A stretch of 61,916 nucleotides of DNA from an uncultured Lachnospiraceae bacterium (GCA_910585625.1 CAJUFQ010000023.1:1-61916), one strand, 5' to 3'; positions 42,001 to 50,051 are shown, counted from the stretch's first letter. The notes: generated from the letters alone by a model not told the origin. Made by a program: numbers and translations.

Positions 42001-44192
42001 TAGAGCTTCCGGACACTGTGAAGAATATGGGGAGCAGCATATTTGAAGGCTGCAGCCTGCTGACGGAAGTGAAGCTGCCGAAATATGCGGTCAGGATACC
42101 GGGGGTTGCATTTAAAGGCTGCGCAAGCTTACGGGCGATTGATTTCCCGGAGAGCCTTCGCTATATCAATGCGAATGCTTTTGAAGGATGCGTGAAATTA
42201 GAGGGCGTCGCCTTGCCGGAAGGGTTCATCGGGATAGAGGAAGAAGCGTTCCTTGGCTGCAAACGCCTGGCGAGCGCGGATCTGAAAGGGGAATACATGG
42301 AAGCCAGGGCGTTTGCGGACTGCATGGAGCTGTCGGAGGTGAAGATGGCGGACACCGTCTATGGGATTGGCAAGGCCGCATTCTCAAATTGCTCCAGCCT
42401 GGAAACGCTGCATTTAAGCACGGGCCTTAAGCGCATAGCGGATAATACCTTTGAAAACTGTACGTTTTTGGACAATCTTGTGATTCCATATGGCGTCGCC
42501 GACATCGGGAACGAAGCATTCAAGAACTGCACCAAGTTAAGGACAATCTTCATCCCGGAACAGGTGTCGCTTATCGCCGAGAATGCATTTTCCTATCCAG
42601 AAGAAATGACCGTATACGGCGTGAAAGGAAGCTACGCGCAGGAATATGCAGAGAAAAAGAACATGGCATTCGCAGAAAACCAGGCGGTGGTGGAAGCCCT
42701 CGATTTCCTTAAAGAGAGCTACACGGTCAGGGTCGGCCAGAGGACGGACGCGTCAGTCTCCGTACTGCCGGAGGCCGCAAACATTGCGCTGGCCTGGACG
42801 TCGTCAGACGAGGCCATCGCCACTGTCGACAATGGCAGGGTGCAGGGCGTGGAGGCTGGCGAATGCACGATAACCGTGAAAGCCGGAAACTTTGAGAAAT
42901 CATGCAAGGTTTTCGTGAGAGAGAGGCTTTACAGCCTTGAGGCAACGGGCAGTGAAACCATGCAGGTCGATCAGACGCAGCAGTTAACCTGCCTGGAGAA
43001 TGGCGAGAACCCTATGGAAGCCAAGGAATTTTGCTGGTGGTCCAATAATCCCAATGTGGCGTCGGTCGATCAGGAAGGCAACGTCAGGGCGTGGAAGAAA
43101 GGGACCGTGACCATAGAAGCATGGCTTTTGGAAGATACGCAAAGGAGCTGTCAGTTTGAGATTAAGGTGACGGATAAAGCAACCGCCATCCCTGTGGAGG
43201 GAGTTCGGATAGAGCCGCCGCAAGGTATGGAGGAAGATGCCAGGGCAGAGGTAGGGCAGTCGTTCAGGCTGAGGGCAATCGTCTCCCCTTCGGATGCCAC
43301 CAATCAGAATGTCGACTGGGGCAGCAGCGATGAGAAAGTCGCAACCATCACGCAGGAAGGGGAGGCTACGGCCGTCGGCGTGGGAGAAGTGACGTTTACG
43401 GCAACCACAGATGACGGCGGCAAGCAGGCGCAGCTTAAGGTTCAGGTCGTTGCGGGGACGTCGGAGCCGGAAGACCCCGAGCCAACGCCGACGCCAACGC
43501 CAACGCCGACTCCGACGCCAACGCCAACGCCGACGCCAACGCCAACCCCGACGCCAACCCCGACGCCAACGCCAACCCCGACGCCGACGCCGACGCCAAC
43601 CCCGACGCCGACGCCAACCCCGACGCCAACCCCGACGCCAAAGCCGGATACGCCGAAAACCCCGCATAAAATAGCAGTGAAAAAATCTTTCAAGAAGACC
43701 TTTGGGTGCAAAGACTTTAAGCTGAACGCCCGCTCTGCTACTGGGGCGAAATTCAGCTACCAGTCCAGTAATGGCAAGGTGGCGAAAGCAGATTCTAAAG
43801 GAAAAGTGAAGGTTACCGGGATTGGGAAGGCAGTCATTACAGTCACGGCCCGGGCGGACGGCAGATACAAAGCAGCTAAAGCTAAAGTAAAGTTAACCGT
43901 AATTCCTAAAGGTGTAGGAGGCCTGAAAGTGAAGGCGCAGCCTGGCGGCAGATGTAAGGTGAGCTGGAACAAAACCCCCAAAGTATCTGGTTACCAGATT
44001 CGGTATTCTGCAAAAAGCAGCATGAAATCCAGCAAGATTGCGAAAGCCGCCGGAGCAAAGAAAAACATCATGTTAAAGAAATTAAAGAAAAACAAGAAGT
44101 ACTATGTGCAGATACGCGCATACAGCAAAGTAGGCGGGAAAATGTATTACGGAAACTGGAGCAAGAAAAAGACCGTGAAAGCGAGGCGGTGA
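39021..44192 (+). CDS. Large modular surface protein: SLH, BspA-type LRRs, Big2, Thr-Pro linker
   Basis: 1723 aa with a signal peptide (~1-34, cut near AQAA). Order of modules: SLH-like repeats (~38-175; YTDVSASTSGYYQDI, FCPKEAVTREFAA), a beta-rich region (~185-560), and about 20-25 BspA-type LRR_5 repeats (~600-1205) of the form IGEEAFYGCAKLRDLTLP. Big2 immunoglobulin-like domains follow (~1225-1480; TSSDEAIATVDNGRV, GSSDEKVATITQEG). Next come ~50 residues of strict Thr-Pro (~1488-1540), another Big-like unit and a fibronectin-III-like end (GYQIRYSAKSSMKSSKI to NWSKKKTVKARR). No LPxTG; anchoring would be through SLH modules. Likely an adhesin or host/mucin/cell-contact protein (inference). 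Confidence 0.88.
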   Translation: MRKKRYVLHTVFLAACLMFLTGALCWKCAGTAQAADTVSREEWMHILTDTFQMKIEDGLVPDDYYTDVSASTSGYYQDIMTAVNFGVVDLKAGEEFCPKEAVTREFAAQTLNFCLGYELAEDEPFTMEDQEMLQYAADDQIAVNRGWIALNGNEFCPDLPITMAEKERMVADAKEILAAAEVDEDHENTYEFAEDVVVFPEGTEVELGEGKVIIYGDTGVELSPGDVFAVFSNGIAYTYQAVDVISETDWIEVEAKEADYDSAVTSYDAEGVIEADLGTFVPASDDIVMDVEYYEQTLPADRPPQEEGIAAQADARAQKKVKDIKLSKKIGGGKVTCDITNIQVNYKLSGGNYLFSVSGNARASYTISGKKELTIPLGHVGIAGVGEIEISMIYSADGSAALTLSSNFAVGVENTGGSVRKIKNFTTPSWHFSAKAELKAACRASFKIAIPAMADGNIYAEIGVKSTPDVEVYSDGRKPVMCMDLPAYLYATAGYSLNVAGQSVAKDTIYIYNASNSPVKVCYHIEDGKEVSACSRPDSNSHVGKRGYYSLFGAVGTYGGACFTAPYEEVKIFDYELDDAGHAAITKYYGNVYALVIPEELDGNPVTAIGERAFADNASLGSVVIPDKVETIGKEAFSGCSSLADVVLPENSKYTFVGEGMFADDVSLTCIEIPKYITEIQKRAFYNCGLTVLHLSEDITYIGEEAFYGCAKLRDLTLPKYLEIYGAACFGDCDALQSVEIFKYLKENDYFPHEHAMVDNGLMRGMFYGCDNLKDIRFASGVTRIAANLFNGCTSLEEITLPDTVTHIGFHAFNACSSLRTVNLPDSLTKIDVMAFRNCTSLESLQIPDSVTEIWGCAFMGCDKLADVHLPAKMKILGTWAFRGCASLQDVSIPPNVAEVPMFYDGFTVYATESPFVGCAKLKEVTLEEGMQIVAGALFKNCDSLESIRIPDSVTKIGEAAFSGASSLKDVALSKNLTEINRGAFSGCSSLEKIELPDTVKNMGSSIFEGCSLLTEVKLPKYAVRIPGVAFKGCASLRAIDFPESLRYINANAFEGCVKLEGVALPEGFIGIEEEAFLGCKRLASADLKGEYMEARAFADCMELSEVKMADTVYGIGKAAFSNCSSLETLHLSTGLKRIADNTFENCTFLDNLVIPYGVADIGNEAFKNCTKLRTIFIPEQVSLIAENAFSYPEEMTVYGVKGSYAQEYAEKKNMAFAENQAVVEALDFLKESYTVRVGQRTDASVSVLPEAANIALAWTSSDEAIATVDNGRVQGVEAGECTITVKAGNFEKSCKVFVRERLYSLEATGSETMQVDQTQQLTCLENGENPMEAKEFCWWSNNPNVASVDQEGNVRAWKKGTVTIEAWLLEDTQRSCQFEIKVTDKATAIPVEGVRIEPPQGMEEDARAEVGQSFRLRAIVSPSDATNQNVDWGSSDEKVATITQEGEATAVGVGEVTFTATTDDGGKQAQLKVQVVAGTSEPEDPEPTPTPTPTPTPTPTPTPTPTPTPTPTPTPTPTPTPTPTPTPTPTPTPTPTPTPKPDTPKTPHKIAVKKSFKKTFGCKDFKLNARSATGAKFSYQSSNGKVAKADSKGKVKVTGIGKAVITVTARADGRYKAAKAKVKLTVIPKGVGGLKVKAQPGGRCKVSWNKTPKVSGYQIRYSAKSSMKSSKIAKAAGAKKNIMLKKLKKNKKYYVQIRAYSKVGGKMYYGNWSKKKTVKARR
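43482..43641 (+). repeat. Thr-Pro codon repeat
   Basis: Hexamers ACGCCA, ACGCCG and ACCCCG run for about 160 bases and encode alternating Thr and Pro. The mix of synonymous codons limits slippage, but the array is still a candidate length polymorphism. Frames on the other strand reading Val-Gly or Ala-Ser are artefacts of it. Confidence 0.9.
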
Positions 44193-44271
44193 ATGCAGAT
44201 ATAGAACTTGATATTTCCTGCCGGACGGCGGCGCAGGCAAATTTTTTCTGGCACAGGAGGGGTTTCTTTGG

Positions 44272-44277
44272 TATAAT
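44272..44277 (+). promoter_or_regulatory. Extended -10 promoter element
   Basis: TGGTATAAT, an extended -10 box 31 bases before the next gene; the -35 region (TGGCAC) is poor. Confidence 0.5.
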
Positions 44278-44307
44278 AGACTGAATATGGCATGACAGGA
44301 GGAGTAT

Positions 44308-45159
44308 ATGAAAAAGAAACCACTGGCGATCGCAGCCATTTCCATCGCCTGCGCAGCCGTGCTGTGCGCCGTAGTCTGGGCATTCCCGCTGCTGCAGGCG
44401 GCGCGTGTATGGAAGCGTATGGCGGATGCAGGGAATGTCGATTACAAGATAAACATAACGTTGGACAAAGAGAGACTCTCGGAAGGGCAGCGGCAGTTCC
44501 TGGAGACTGTTTCCTGGATTCTGCAGGCAGAAGAATCGGCCTGCCTTTCTTGGGAGGCAAGCGGATCTGTAAGCGGAGGGCAGGGGTATGCGCAGATTTC
44601 CTGCAAAGGCCTGGAAGGATTCGTGACAGACGTTTATTTCAGCGGGGACGATGCATTTGTGAATGCCAGGATGCTTTATGAGACCGTGCAGGAGAATTTC
44701 ACAGGTGCGCACCCAATACTGGGAAATCTGCTGCCGGATTGGGAATACAGCGACTACATCTCGCTGAAGCAGATAGAAGAGATTTTTCAGGCAGACATAA
44801 TGTCCATGTGCCGCCCCAATCTGCCTGGGCAGCCATCCGGGAAGAGTGTCTGGGATAATCTGGCGGCGCTTTTGCGGATGGAACGCAAAAAAGCAGAGGG
44901 CGGCAGGCAGCAGTTTGCAATGCGTCAGGACGGCTACCAGGTAACGTTGGAAATCGAAGAGCCTTCCGGGTTGGCAGCCTGGGGGACGGACGTGACAGGC
45001 GGGCAGGCGATAAAGTCCTGGGAGGCAGAGGCTGCCGGAGGCCCGGCAAAGGAAATCAGCCTCCCGGAGACAGTGATGGAGCAGGAGGAAATTGACCGGT
45101 TCCGGGAATTGTGGAAAATGGCGGAAGGAGCCTTGGGGATGTTTGGAAAGGAGCGGTAA
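44308..45159 (+). CDS. Membrane-anchored extracytoplasmic protein, unrecognised
   Basis: 283 aa. Not recognised. A signal-anchor helix (~6-30) is followed by a soluble outside part with mixed alpha/beta character (YKINITLDKERLSEGQRQFLE, LSWEASGSVSGGQGYAQI, SGDDAFVNARMLYETV). This resembles the strand-rich layout of extracytoplasmic lipoprotein-like sensors, but it has no lipobox. GGAGGAG lies before the ATG. The FtsW/RodA homologue starts three bases after its stop, with its ribosome binding site inside this gene, so the two are almost certainly co-translated. A helper role in envelope synthesis is inferred. Confidence 0.7.
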   Translation: MKKKPLAIAAISIACAAVLCAVVWAFPLLQAARVWKRMADAGNVDYKINITLDKERLSEGQRQFLETVSWILQAEESACLSWEASGSVSGGQGYAQISCKGLEGFVTDVYFSGDDAFVNARMLYETVQENFTGAHPILGNLLPDWEYSDYISLKQIEEIFQADIMSMCRPNLPGQPSGKSVWDNLAALLRMERKKAEGGRQQFAMRQDGYQVTLEIEEPSGLAAWGTDVTGGQAIKSWEAEAAGGPAKEISLPETVMEQEEIDRFRELWKMAEGALGMFGKER

Positions 45160-45161
45160 GG

Positions 45162-46367
45162 TTGTACAGAAGAGAAACGCCGATTATTGTCAGGAATAAC
45201 TATATGCTGTGGATGGCGCTCATTTTTCTATGCGCATATGGGGCGATGATGGTTTTTTCCGCCACATCATACCAGTGTGCGATAAGCGAGGATTATGACT
45301 TTGATTCCTTTGCCCTTGTGAAGCGTCAGGTCATGTTCATGGCAATGGGGTTTGGCGGTATATTGCTGCTGCAGTTCATGGATTACCGCTATCTCAAATA
45401 TTTCGCGGTCGTCCTGTATTTAAGCGGCCTTTTATCTGTTCTGCTGCTGAAAACCAAGCTTGGCGTATCGGCCAATGGGGCGACGCGTTGGGTGAACATT
45501 CCTGGCTTTGGCCAGTTCCAGGTGAGCGAGTGGGTCAAAATCTGCGTGATTATTTTCCTGGCCTACCTGATAGACCGCAACAAGCAGCATTTAGGTTCGT
45601 ACAAGCTGACATTTTACCTTTGGATTGCAGGGGCGATTCCTACCGTAATGTTGTTTAAATTAAGCAACGACCTGAGCAGTTCTGCCGTAGTGCTGGGCAT
45701 CTGTTTTATCATGAGCTTTATCAGTACCAAAACAGAGAAGCTGCATATCGCGGTGTTTGTAGCCGCTGTTGCGCTGGTTGCCATGTATGTGTGGAGCATC
45801 TGGAGCAATATGCCGACGGCAGAAGAACTAAACGATATGTCATTCCGTGTAGGCAGGATTGCTGCCTGGCTGGATCCTGACCGTTATGCAGCCTCCCAGG
45901 GGCATCAGACCCTGCAGGGTTTATATGCAATCGGCAGGGGCGGGGTGTTTGGCAAAGGGCTGGGCGGCTCCATCCAGAAGCTGGGGCAGATCCCGGAGGC
46001 AGAGAATGACATGATTTTTTCTGTCATCTGCGAGGAGCTGGGAATTATCGGTGCGCTGGTCTTGATTTACCTGTTCGGCTACCTGATTTACCAGATTGCC
46101 AGGGTCATGGTTTCCGCGCCGGATTTGTTCGGCGGGATGCTCAGCCTGGGAGTGTTCGCACACCTCACCCTGCAGGCTATTTTTAACATATGCGTCAACC
46201 TGGCAATCCTGCCCAATACCGGCATCCCGCTACCATTTATTTCCTATGGAGGCACGGCAGTATTCGTGCTTCTGGCAGGAGAGATGGCAATCGTCTTTTC
46301 CGTAGAGCATAGAATCGGGGAGCAGGCGGGGAAAAAGACGCGCAGAAGGGGATGGAAAAGGGCGTGA
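45162..46367 (+). CDS. FtsW/RodA/SpoVE-family glycosyltransferase
   Basis: SEDS-family peptidoglycan polymerase, 401 aa, with about ten transmembrane segments. The start is TTG at 45162, supported by GGAAAGGAG; a reading extended upstream would overlap the previous gene. Family motifs include GATRWVNIPGFGQFQVSEWVKI (the Gly-Ala-x-RW block), the catalytic-loop region PEAENDMIFSVICEELGIIGAL (the Asp of the EAENDMIFS block is the essential residue in the family), and the PNTGIPLPFISYGG signature near the C-terminus. Which of FtsW, RodA or SpoVE it is cannot be told; no cognate transpeptidase gene is adjacent. Confidence 0.9.
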   Translation: MYRRETPIIVRNNYMLWMALIFLCAYGAMMVFSATSYQCAISEDYDFDSFALVKRQVMFMAMGFGGILLLQFMDYRYLKYFAVVLYLSGLLSVLLLKTKLGVSANGATRWVNIPGFGQFQVSEWVKICVIIFLAYLIDRNKQHLGSYKLTFYLWIAGAIPTVMLFKLSNDLSSSAVVLGICFIMSFISTKTEKLHIAVFVAAVALVAMYVWSIWSNMPTAEELNDMSFRVGRIAAWLDPDRYAASQGHQTLQGLYAIGRGGVFGKGLGGSIQKLGQIPEAENDMIFSVICEELGIIGALVLIYLFGYLIYQIARVMVSAPDLFGGMLSLGVFAHLTLQAIFNICVNLAILPNTGIPLPFISYGGTAVFVLLAGEMAIVFSVEHRIGEQAGKKTRRRGWKRA

Positions 46368-46445
46368 AAATCCTATTATTCCCTAAAACTGTTTAAATTA
46401 TACAAAAAATGAAAAAAAATTTAAAAAATTTCCACAGATAATCAA

Positions 46446-46474
46446 TAGAAAAAAAGAAGATATCGTATTATAAT
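46446..46474 (+). promoter_or_regulatory. Promoter of the Big2-repeat protein gene
   Basis: -10 TATAAT (46469-46474) with a weak -35 TAGAAA 17 bases before it. The leader is about 125 bases. Confidence 0.5.
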
Positions 46475-46604
46475 TGTCATTGGAATTTAAGGAAGGGATT
46501 TTCCGTTTCACATGAGTCCTAAGCAAAAGAAGGGTATGGAAAGGCGTGGGAGACGGGTTATGGCCATTCCGACACAGACACAATATTTTAAGGAGGAAGT
46601 ATCA

Positions 46605-48683
46605 ATGAAAACATGGAAGAAGGCACTTGCGTTACTTCTTGCAGCAGCGCTGGCAATCCCCGGCGTGGATTTCAGCACACTGCTTGAAGTAAACGCAGCA
46701 GAGCGGAGCGGCGAAGCAACCGTTACCTCGGAAGGACCGGAAGGACCGGAAGGGATTGCGGTATCTCCGGCAGACGCAACGATGGAAGTTGGAGAAGAAC
46801 TGAATCTTAGCGTAACGGTAGTAACCCCAGGCGATGCAGTAAGCCCGGACAACGGAGTAGACTGGACGAGTTCTGATGAAACAAAGGCAACGGTTGACCA
46901 GAATGGTAAAGTAAAAGCAGTTTCCCCGACAGACGGAGAAGAGGTGGTTACCATCACCGCAACCGCGAAGTATGCTCCTGCTAATCAGAAAGAGAATGCA
47001 AAGGCAACTTGTAAGATTAAGATTGTAAAGGCAGGAGACGAGTCCAATCCGTCAGAAATTAAGGTTCAGAGCATTACAGTCACAGGTCCGAATACAGTTG
47101 GAGTGGGTCAGACAACAACAGAGCCGTTGGTGGCTACCGTTTCTCCTGACAATGCAAGCAACAAAGCAGTGACCTGGAGTTCTGAGGACACGACAAAAGC
47201 AACAGTCAGTGAGGATGGTAAAGTAACCGGCGTGGCAGAAGGAAAGGCTGTGATTAAAGCAACTGCTAAGGACGGTTCCGGTGTTTCCGGACAGCTTGAA
47301 GTTACCGTAACCAAGGAGGCGGCAGTTACAGTTACAGGCGTAACTGTTGACGCAGCCAAGAAGACCATCAAGGTAGGCGAGGAAACTCAGGCAACAGCTA
47401 CCGTAGCGCCGGCAGAAGCTAATCAGGCAGTAACCTGGACCTCTGCTGACAACACGATTGCAACTGTTGATGCGACTGGTAAGATTAAAGGCGTGGCAGC
47501 AGGAAAGATTAAGATTACAGCTACCTCAGTTGCTGACACTACAAAGTCTGGCGAAGTTGAGATTACCGTTGAGGCGGAAGATCCGGCAGTAACTGTCACA
47601 GGCGTTAAGGTTGAGGCAGCGGCAGAAGTAGAAGTTGGCAAGACAATTACTGCAAAAGCAACCGTAGAACCGGCAGGAGCAAACCAGGCAGTAACTTGGG
47701 AGTCTTCTGATAAAACTAAGGCAACGGTTGATGACAAAGGTGTAATCACTGGTGTGGCAGCAGGCGAAGTAACGATTACTGCGAAATCAGTTGCCGATCC
47801 TGCTAAGTCAGGCACCGCAAAAGTTACGGTGAAAGCCGCTCCTGTAACAGACGTCAAAGTTACAGGCATCACGCTCAAGGCAGACAAGAAAACCATTAAA
47901 GTAGGTGCGAAGACTACCGTAAAAGCGACCGTAGCGCCGGAAAATGCAACAAATAAAGAATTAACCTGGACAATGGATAATAAGGCAGTCAAAGACAAAA
48001 TTGCAACGATTAAGCCTTCTGCAGACACCCAGTCCGTAACAGTAACAGCGAAAAAGGCAGGAACATTAAAACTTACAGCAACAGCAAAAGACGGTTCCGG
48101 CAAAACAGCAACTATTAGCATTAAGATTGAGAAGAAAGTTGTTAAGGTTAAGTCCGTTAAGCTTTCTGCAGACTACAAGATTGCCAAGGTAGGCAGCAAA
48201 GTTAAATTAACAGCTACTGTAGCGCCGAAAGATGCAACAAAGAAAGCTGTAGAGTGGAAGACCTCTGATAAGAAGCTGGCAACTGTCAAGAAGGGTGTTG
48301 TCACAATCAACAAGAAAGCAAAACTGAAAAAGAAGGGCAAGACCTACGTTACAATCACTGCAACTGCAACAGACGGAAGCAAGAAGAAAGCTACAGTCAA
48401 GATTGAGATTGTCAAGAAAGTGACTGTTAAGAAAGTGAAGGTCACAGGCGCTAAGACCGTGAAAGCTGGCAAGAAGGTTACCCTGAAAGCTACCTTGACT
48501 CCGGCTATCGCAGGAAACAAGGGCGTAACATGGAAGACCTCCAACAAGAAGTGGGCAACCGTCAGCAGCAAGGGCGTTGTAGCTTCCAAGAAAGCTGGTA
48601 AGGGCAAGACAGTTAAGATTACGGCTACTTCTAAGGATAACAAGAAGAAGAAAGCAACTATCAGCATCAAGATTAAAAAATAA
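46605..48683 (+). CDS. Secreted Big2-repeat protein
   Basis: 692 aa from the ATG at 46605 (AAGGAGG before it). Signal peptide ~1-34 (LLAAALAIPGV, cut near VNAA). The rest is about seven tandem Big2 immunoglobulin-like domains of 80-90 residues, each with a V-x-V-x-x-x-x-x-T block, NQAVTWTSADNTIATVD-type strand and GVAAGKIKITATS-type end. Early repeats are acidic or neutral; the last three (~500-692) are extremely Lys-rich and the protein ends in IKIKK. No LPxTG, SLH or lipobox. The basic end may hold it to the anionic wall (inference). Followed by a clear terminator. Confidence 0.9.
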   Translation: MKTWKKALALLLAAALAIPGVDFSTLLEVNAAERSGEATVTSEGPEGPEGIAVSPADATMEVGEELNLSVTVVTPGDAVSPDNGVDWTSSDETKATVDQNGKVKAVSPTDGEEVVTITATAKYAPANQKENAKATCKIKIVKAGDESNPSEIKVQSITVTGPNTVGVGQTTTEPLVATVSPDNASNKAVTWSSEDTTKATVSEDGKVTGVAEGKAVIKATAKDGSGVSGQLEVTVTKEAAVTVTGVTVDAAKKTIKVGEETQATATVAPAEANQAVTWTSADNTIATVDATGKIKGVAAGKIKITATSVADTTKSGEVEITVEAEDPAVTVTGVKVEAAAEVEVGKTITAKATVEPAGANQAVTWESSDKTKATVDDKGVITGVAAGEVTITAKSVADPAKSGTAKVTVKAAPVTDVKVTGITLKADKKTIKVGAKTTVKATVAPENATNKELTWTMDNKAVKDKIATIKPSADTQSVTVTAKKAGTLKLTATAKDGSGKTATISIKIEKKVVKVKSVKLSADYKIAKVGSKVKLTATVAPKDATKKAVEWKTSDKKLATVKKGVVTINKKAKLKKKGKTYVTITATATDGSKKKATVKIEIVKKVTVKKVKVTGAKTVKAGKKVTLKATLTPAIAGNKGVTWKTSNKKWATVSSKGVVASKKAGKGKTVKITATSKDNKKKKATISIKIKK

Positions 48684-48729
48684 TCTTGCCTGAGGGCGGA
48701 TTTATAACGAATACTTAATGAGAGGGATT

Positions 48730-48761
48730 CTCCGGCATTATGCCGGAGGGTCTCTTTTTTT
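48730..48761 (+). terminator. Terminator of the Big2-protein gene
   Basis: CTCCGGCA (48730-48737) and TGCCGGAG (48741-48748), loop TTA, then GGTCTCTTTTTTT. Confidence 0.9.
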
Positions 48762-48818
48762 GTCTTATAGGAAAGACCTTGTCACGCTAACGCGTGAAAG
48801 TGTCTTCCCTATAAGACA
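48761..48818. repeat. Dispersed intergenic hairpin element, copy A
   Basis: TGTCTTATAGG...AAAGAC pairs with GTCTTCCCTATAAGACA, enclosing CCTTGTCACGCTAACGCGTGAAAGT. The core is shared with 60910-60952 (GGAAAGA, TTGTCAC, TGAAAGTGTCTTCC, TATA). Both copies sit directly behind a terminator. Confidence 0.6.
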
Positions 48819-48986
48819 AAAACAATTGTGCGCACTCGCGCAAGAGGAAATACGTCGCTAAAGCGACTGCGCTCGGCGCAGCAAAGCAGCCAAGTCCCTC
48901 AAGAATGAGGGATTTAGGGAGTTGAGGCGGACTTGTCCGCTTTGTTCTTAGGAAACTAAATAATGGGGAACCACAAAAAAACCATC
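48819..48986. other. Gene-free run of small hairpins
   Basis: Successive short stems: GTCGCT-AA-AGCGAC (48853-48866), GCGC-TCG-GCGC beside it, CCCTC/GAGGG (about 48896-48910) and GCGGAC-TT-GTCCGC (48927-48940) followed by TTTGTTCTT. No coding frame. It reads like an extension of the repeat element or a structured noncoding RNA; nothing proves transcription. Confidence 0.4.
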
Positions 48987-49015
48987 TTGCAACTCGTCTC
49001 CCTATGTGCTAAATT
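48987..49015 (+). promoter_or_regulatory. Promoter of the panBCD-coaBC operon
   Basis: -35 TTGCAA (48987-48992), 17-base spacer, -10 TAAATT (49010-49015), giving a leader of about 160 bases. Confidence 0.6.
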
Positions 49016-49074
49016 ATTGATGAACGGTATTCTGGAAAGAAACTGTATCATTTTCAAGTGATGTGTTCCCTAAC

Positions 49075-49106
49075 CGGGCAGAGGCAGGCAGCGCCTGATT
49101 TGCCCG
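49075..49106 (+). promoter_or_regulatory. Structured panB leader, candidate pan RNA motif
   Basis: CGGGCA pairs with TGCCCG, and AGGC with GCCT, with short A-containing internal bulges (GA on one side, GATT on the other). An RNA motif called pan, a stem interrupted by bulged adenosines, is known upstream of pantothenate genes in Firmicutes. Location and general shape agree; I cannot verify the consensus nucleotides here. Confidence 0.45.
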
Positions 49107-49181
49107 TCCAATTTACGCGTTCAGTAATAAATTCACATACTACAAAATTTCATAGTGAGTGCATTACAGGAGGGAAAGAAT

Positions 49182-50009
49182 ATGAAGAACACTGTGGTAA
49201 CAATCCGGCAGGCAAAGGAGCGGGGCGAAAAGATTACGATGCTCACCGCTTATGATTACTCTATGGCGAAGCTCATCGATGGGGCGGGAATCAACATGAT
49301 TCTGGTGGGTGATTCCCTGGGCATGGTCATGCTGGGTTATGAGGACACGCTTTCCGTGACGATGGAAGATATGATTCACCATACAAGAGCGGTGGCAAGA
49401 GGCGTGAGCAATGCAATGGTTGTGGCAGATATGCCCTTTATGTCCTATCAGACTTCCGTCTATGACGCCGTGTGCAATGCAGGAAGGCTCATGAAAGAGG
49501 GAAGGGCGCATGCCGTGAAGCTGGAGGGCGGCAGGGAGTTTGCAGAGCATATCCGTGCGATTACGGACGCTTCCATCCCGGTAGTCGCGCATCTGGGCCT
49601 TACGCCGCAGTCCTTAAACGCGTTTGGCGGTTTTAAAGTCCAGGGGAAATCTGAGGAAGCAGCCAGGAAGCTGCTGGAGGACGCCAAGGCAGTAGAGAAG
49701 GCCGGGGCGGCAGCCGTGGTCTTGGAATGTGTTCCGGCAAAGCTTGCCGGGCTGATAACAGAGCAGCTCCATATCCCCACGATAGGGATTGGAGCAGGCG
49801 CAGGCTGTGACGGCCAGGTGCTGGTCTACCAGGATATGCTTGCCATGTTCGGCGATTTCAAGCCCAAATTTGTCAAGCAGTTCGCCGAGGTTGGGGAAGT
49901 CATGAAAGAGGCATTTCAGGCATACAGCGAAGAGGTGAAAGCCGGGGCATTCCCTGCGCCGGAACACACATTTAAGATAGATGACGAAGTGATTGAGAAA
50001 TTATATTGA
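49182..50009 (+). CDS. panB: Ketopantoate hydroxymethyltransferase
   Basis: Transfers a hydroxymethyl group from methylene-tetrahydrofolate to alpha-ketoisovalerate, the first step of pantothenate synthesis. 275 aa from the ATG at 49182 (GGAGGG before it). KITMLTAYDYSMAKLIDGAG, ILVGDSLGMVMLGY (metal-binding Asp), VARGVSNAMVVADMPFMSY, VKLEGG and IPVVAHLGLTPQS are diagnostic. First gene of the operon; panC follows 42 bases on. Confidence 0.97.
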   Translation: MKNTVVTIRQAKERGEKITMLTAYDYSMAKLIDGAGINMILVGDSLGMVMLGYEDTLSVTMEDMIHHTRAVARGVSNAMVVADMPFMSYQTSVYDAVCNAGRLMKEGRAHAVKLEGGREFAEHIRAITDASIPVVAHLGLTPQSLNAFGGFKVQGKSEEAARKLLEDAKAVEKAGAAAVVLECVPAKLAGLITEQLHIPTIGIGAGAGCDGQVLVYQDMLAMFGDFKPKFVKQFAEVGEVMKEAFQAYSEEVKAGAFPAPEHTFKIDDEVIEKLY

Positions 50010-50051
50010 GAAGCAGGCAAGAGCAATGAGACGTGATGTCAGGAGGGACTT

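Noticed and set aside
43482..43641. CRISPR-like array
   Set aside because: The repeats are contiguous hexamers with no spacers and encode Thr-Pro in frame.
43411..43711. Plus and minus frames reading Arg-Arg-Gln, Val-Gly and Ala-Ser repeats
   Set aside because: All arise from reading the Thr-Pro codon array of the large surface protein in other frames.
49058..49255. 65-codon plus-strand frame over the panB start
   Set aside because: It covers the structured leader and the beginning of panB in another frame and lacks a ribosome site.
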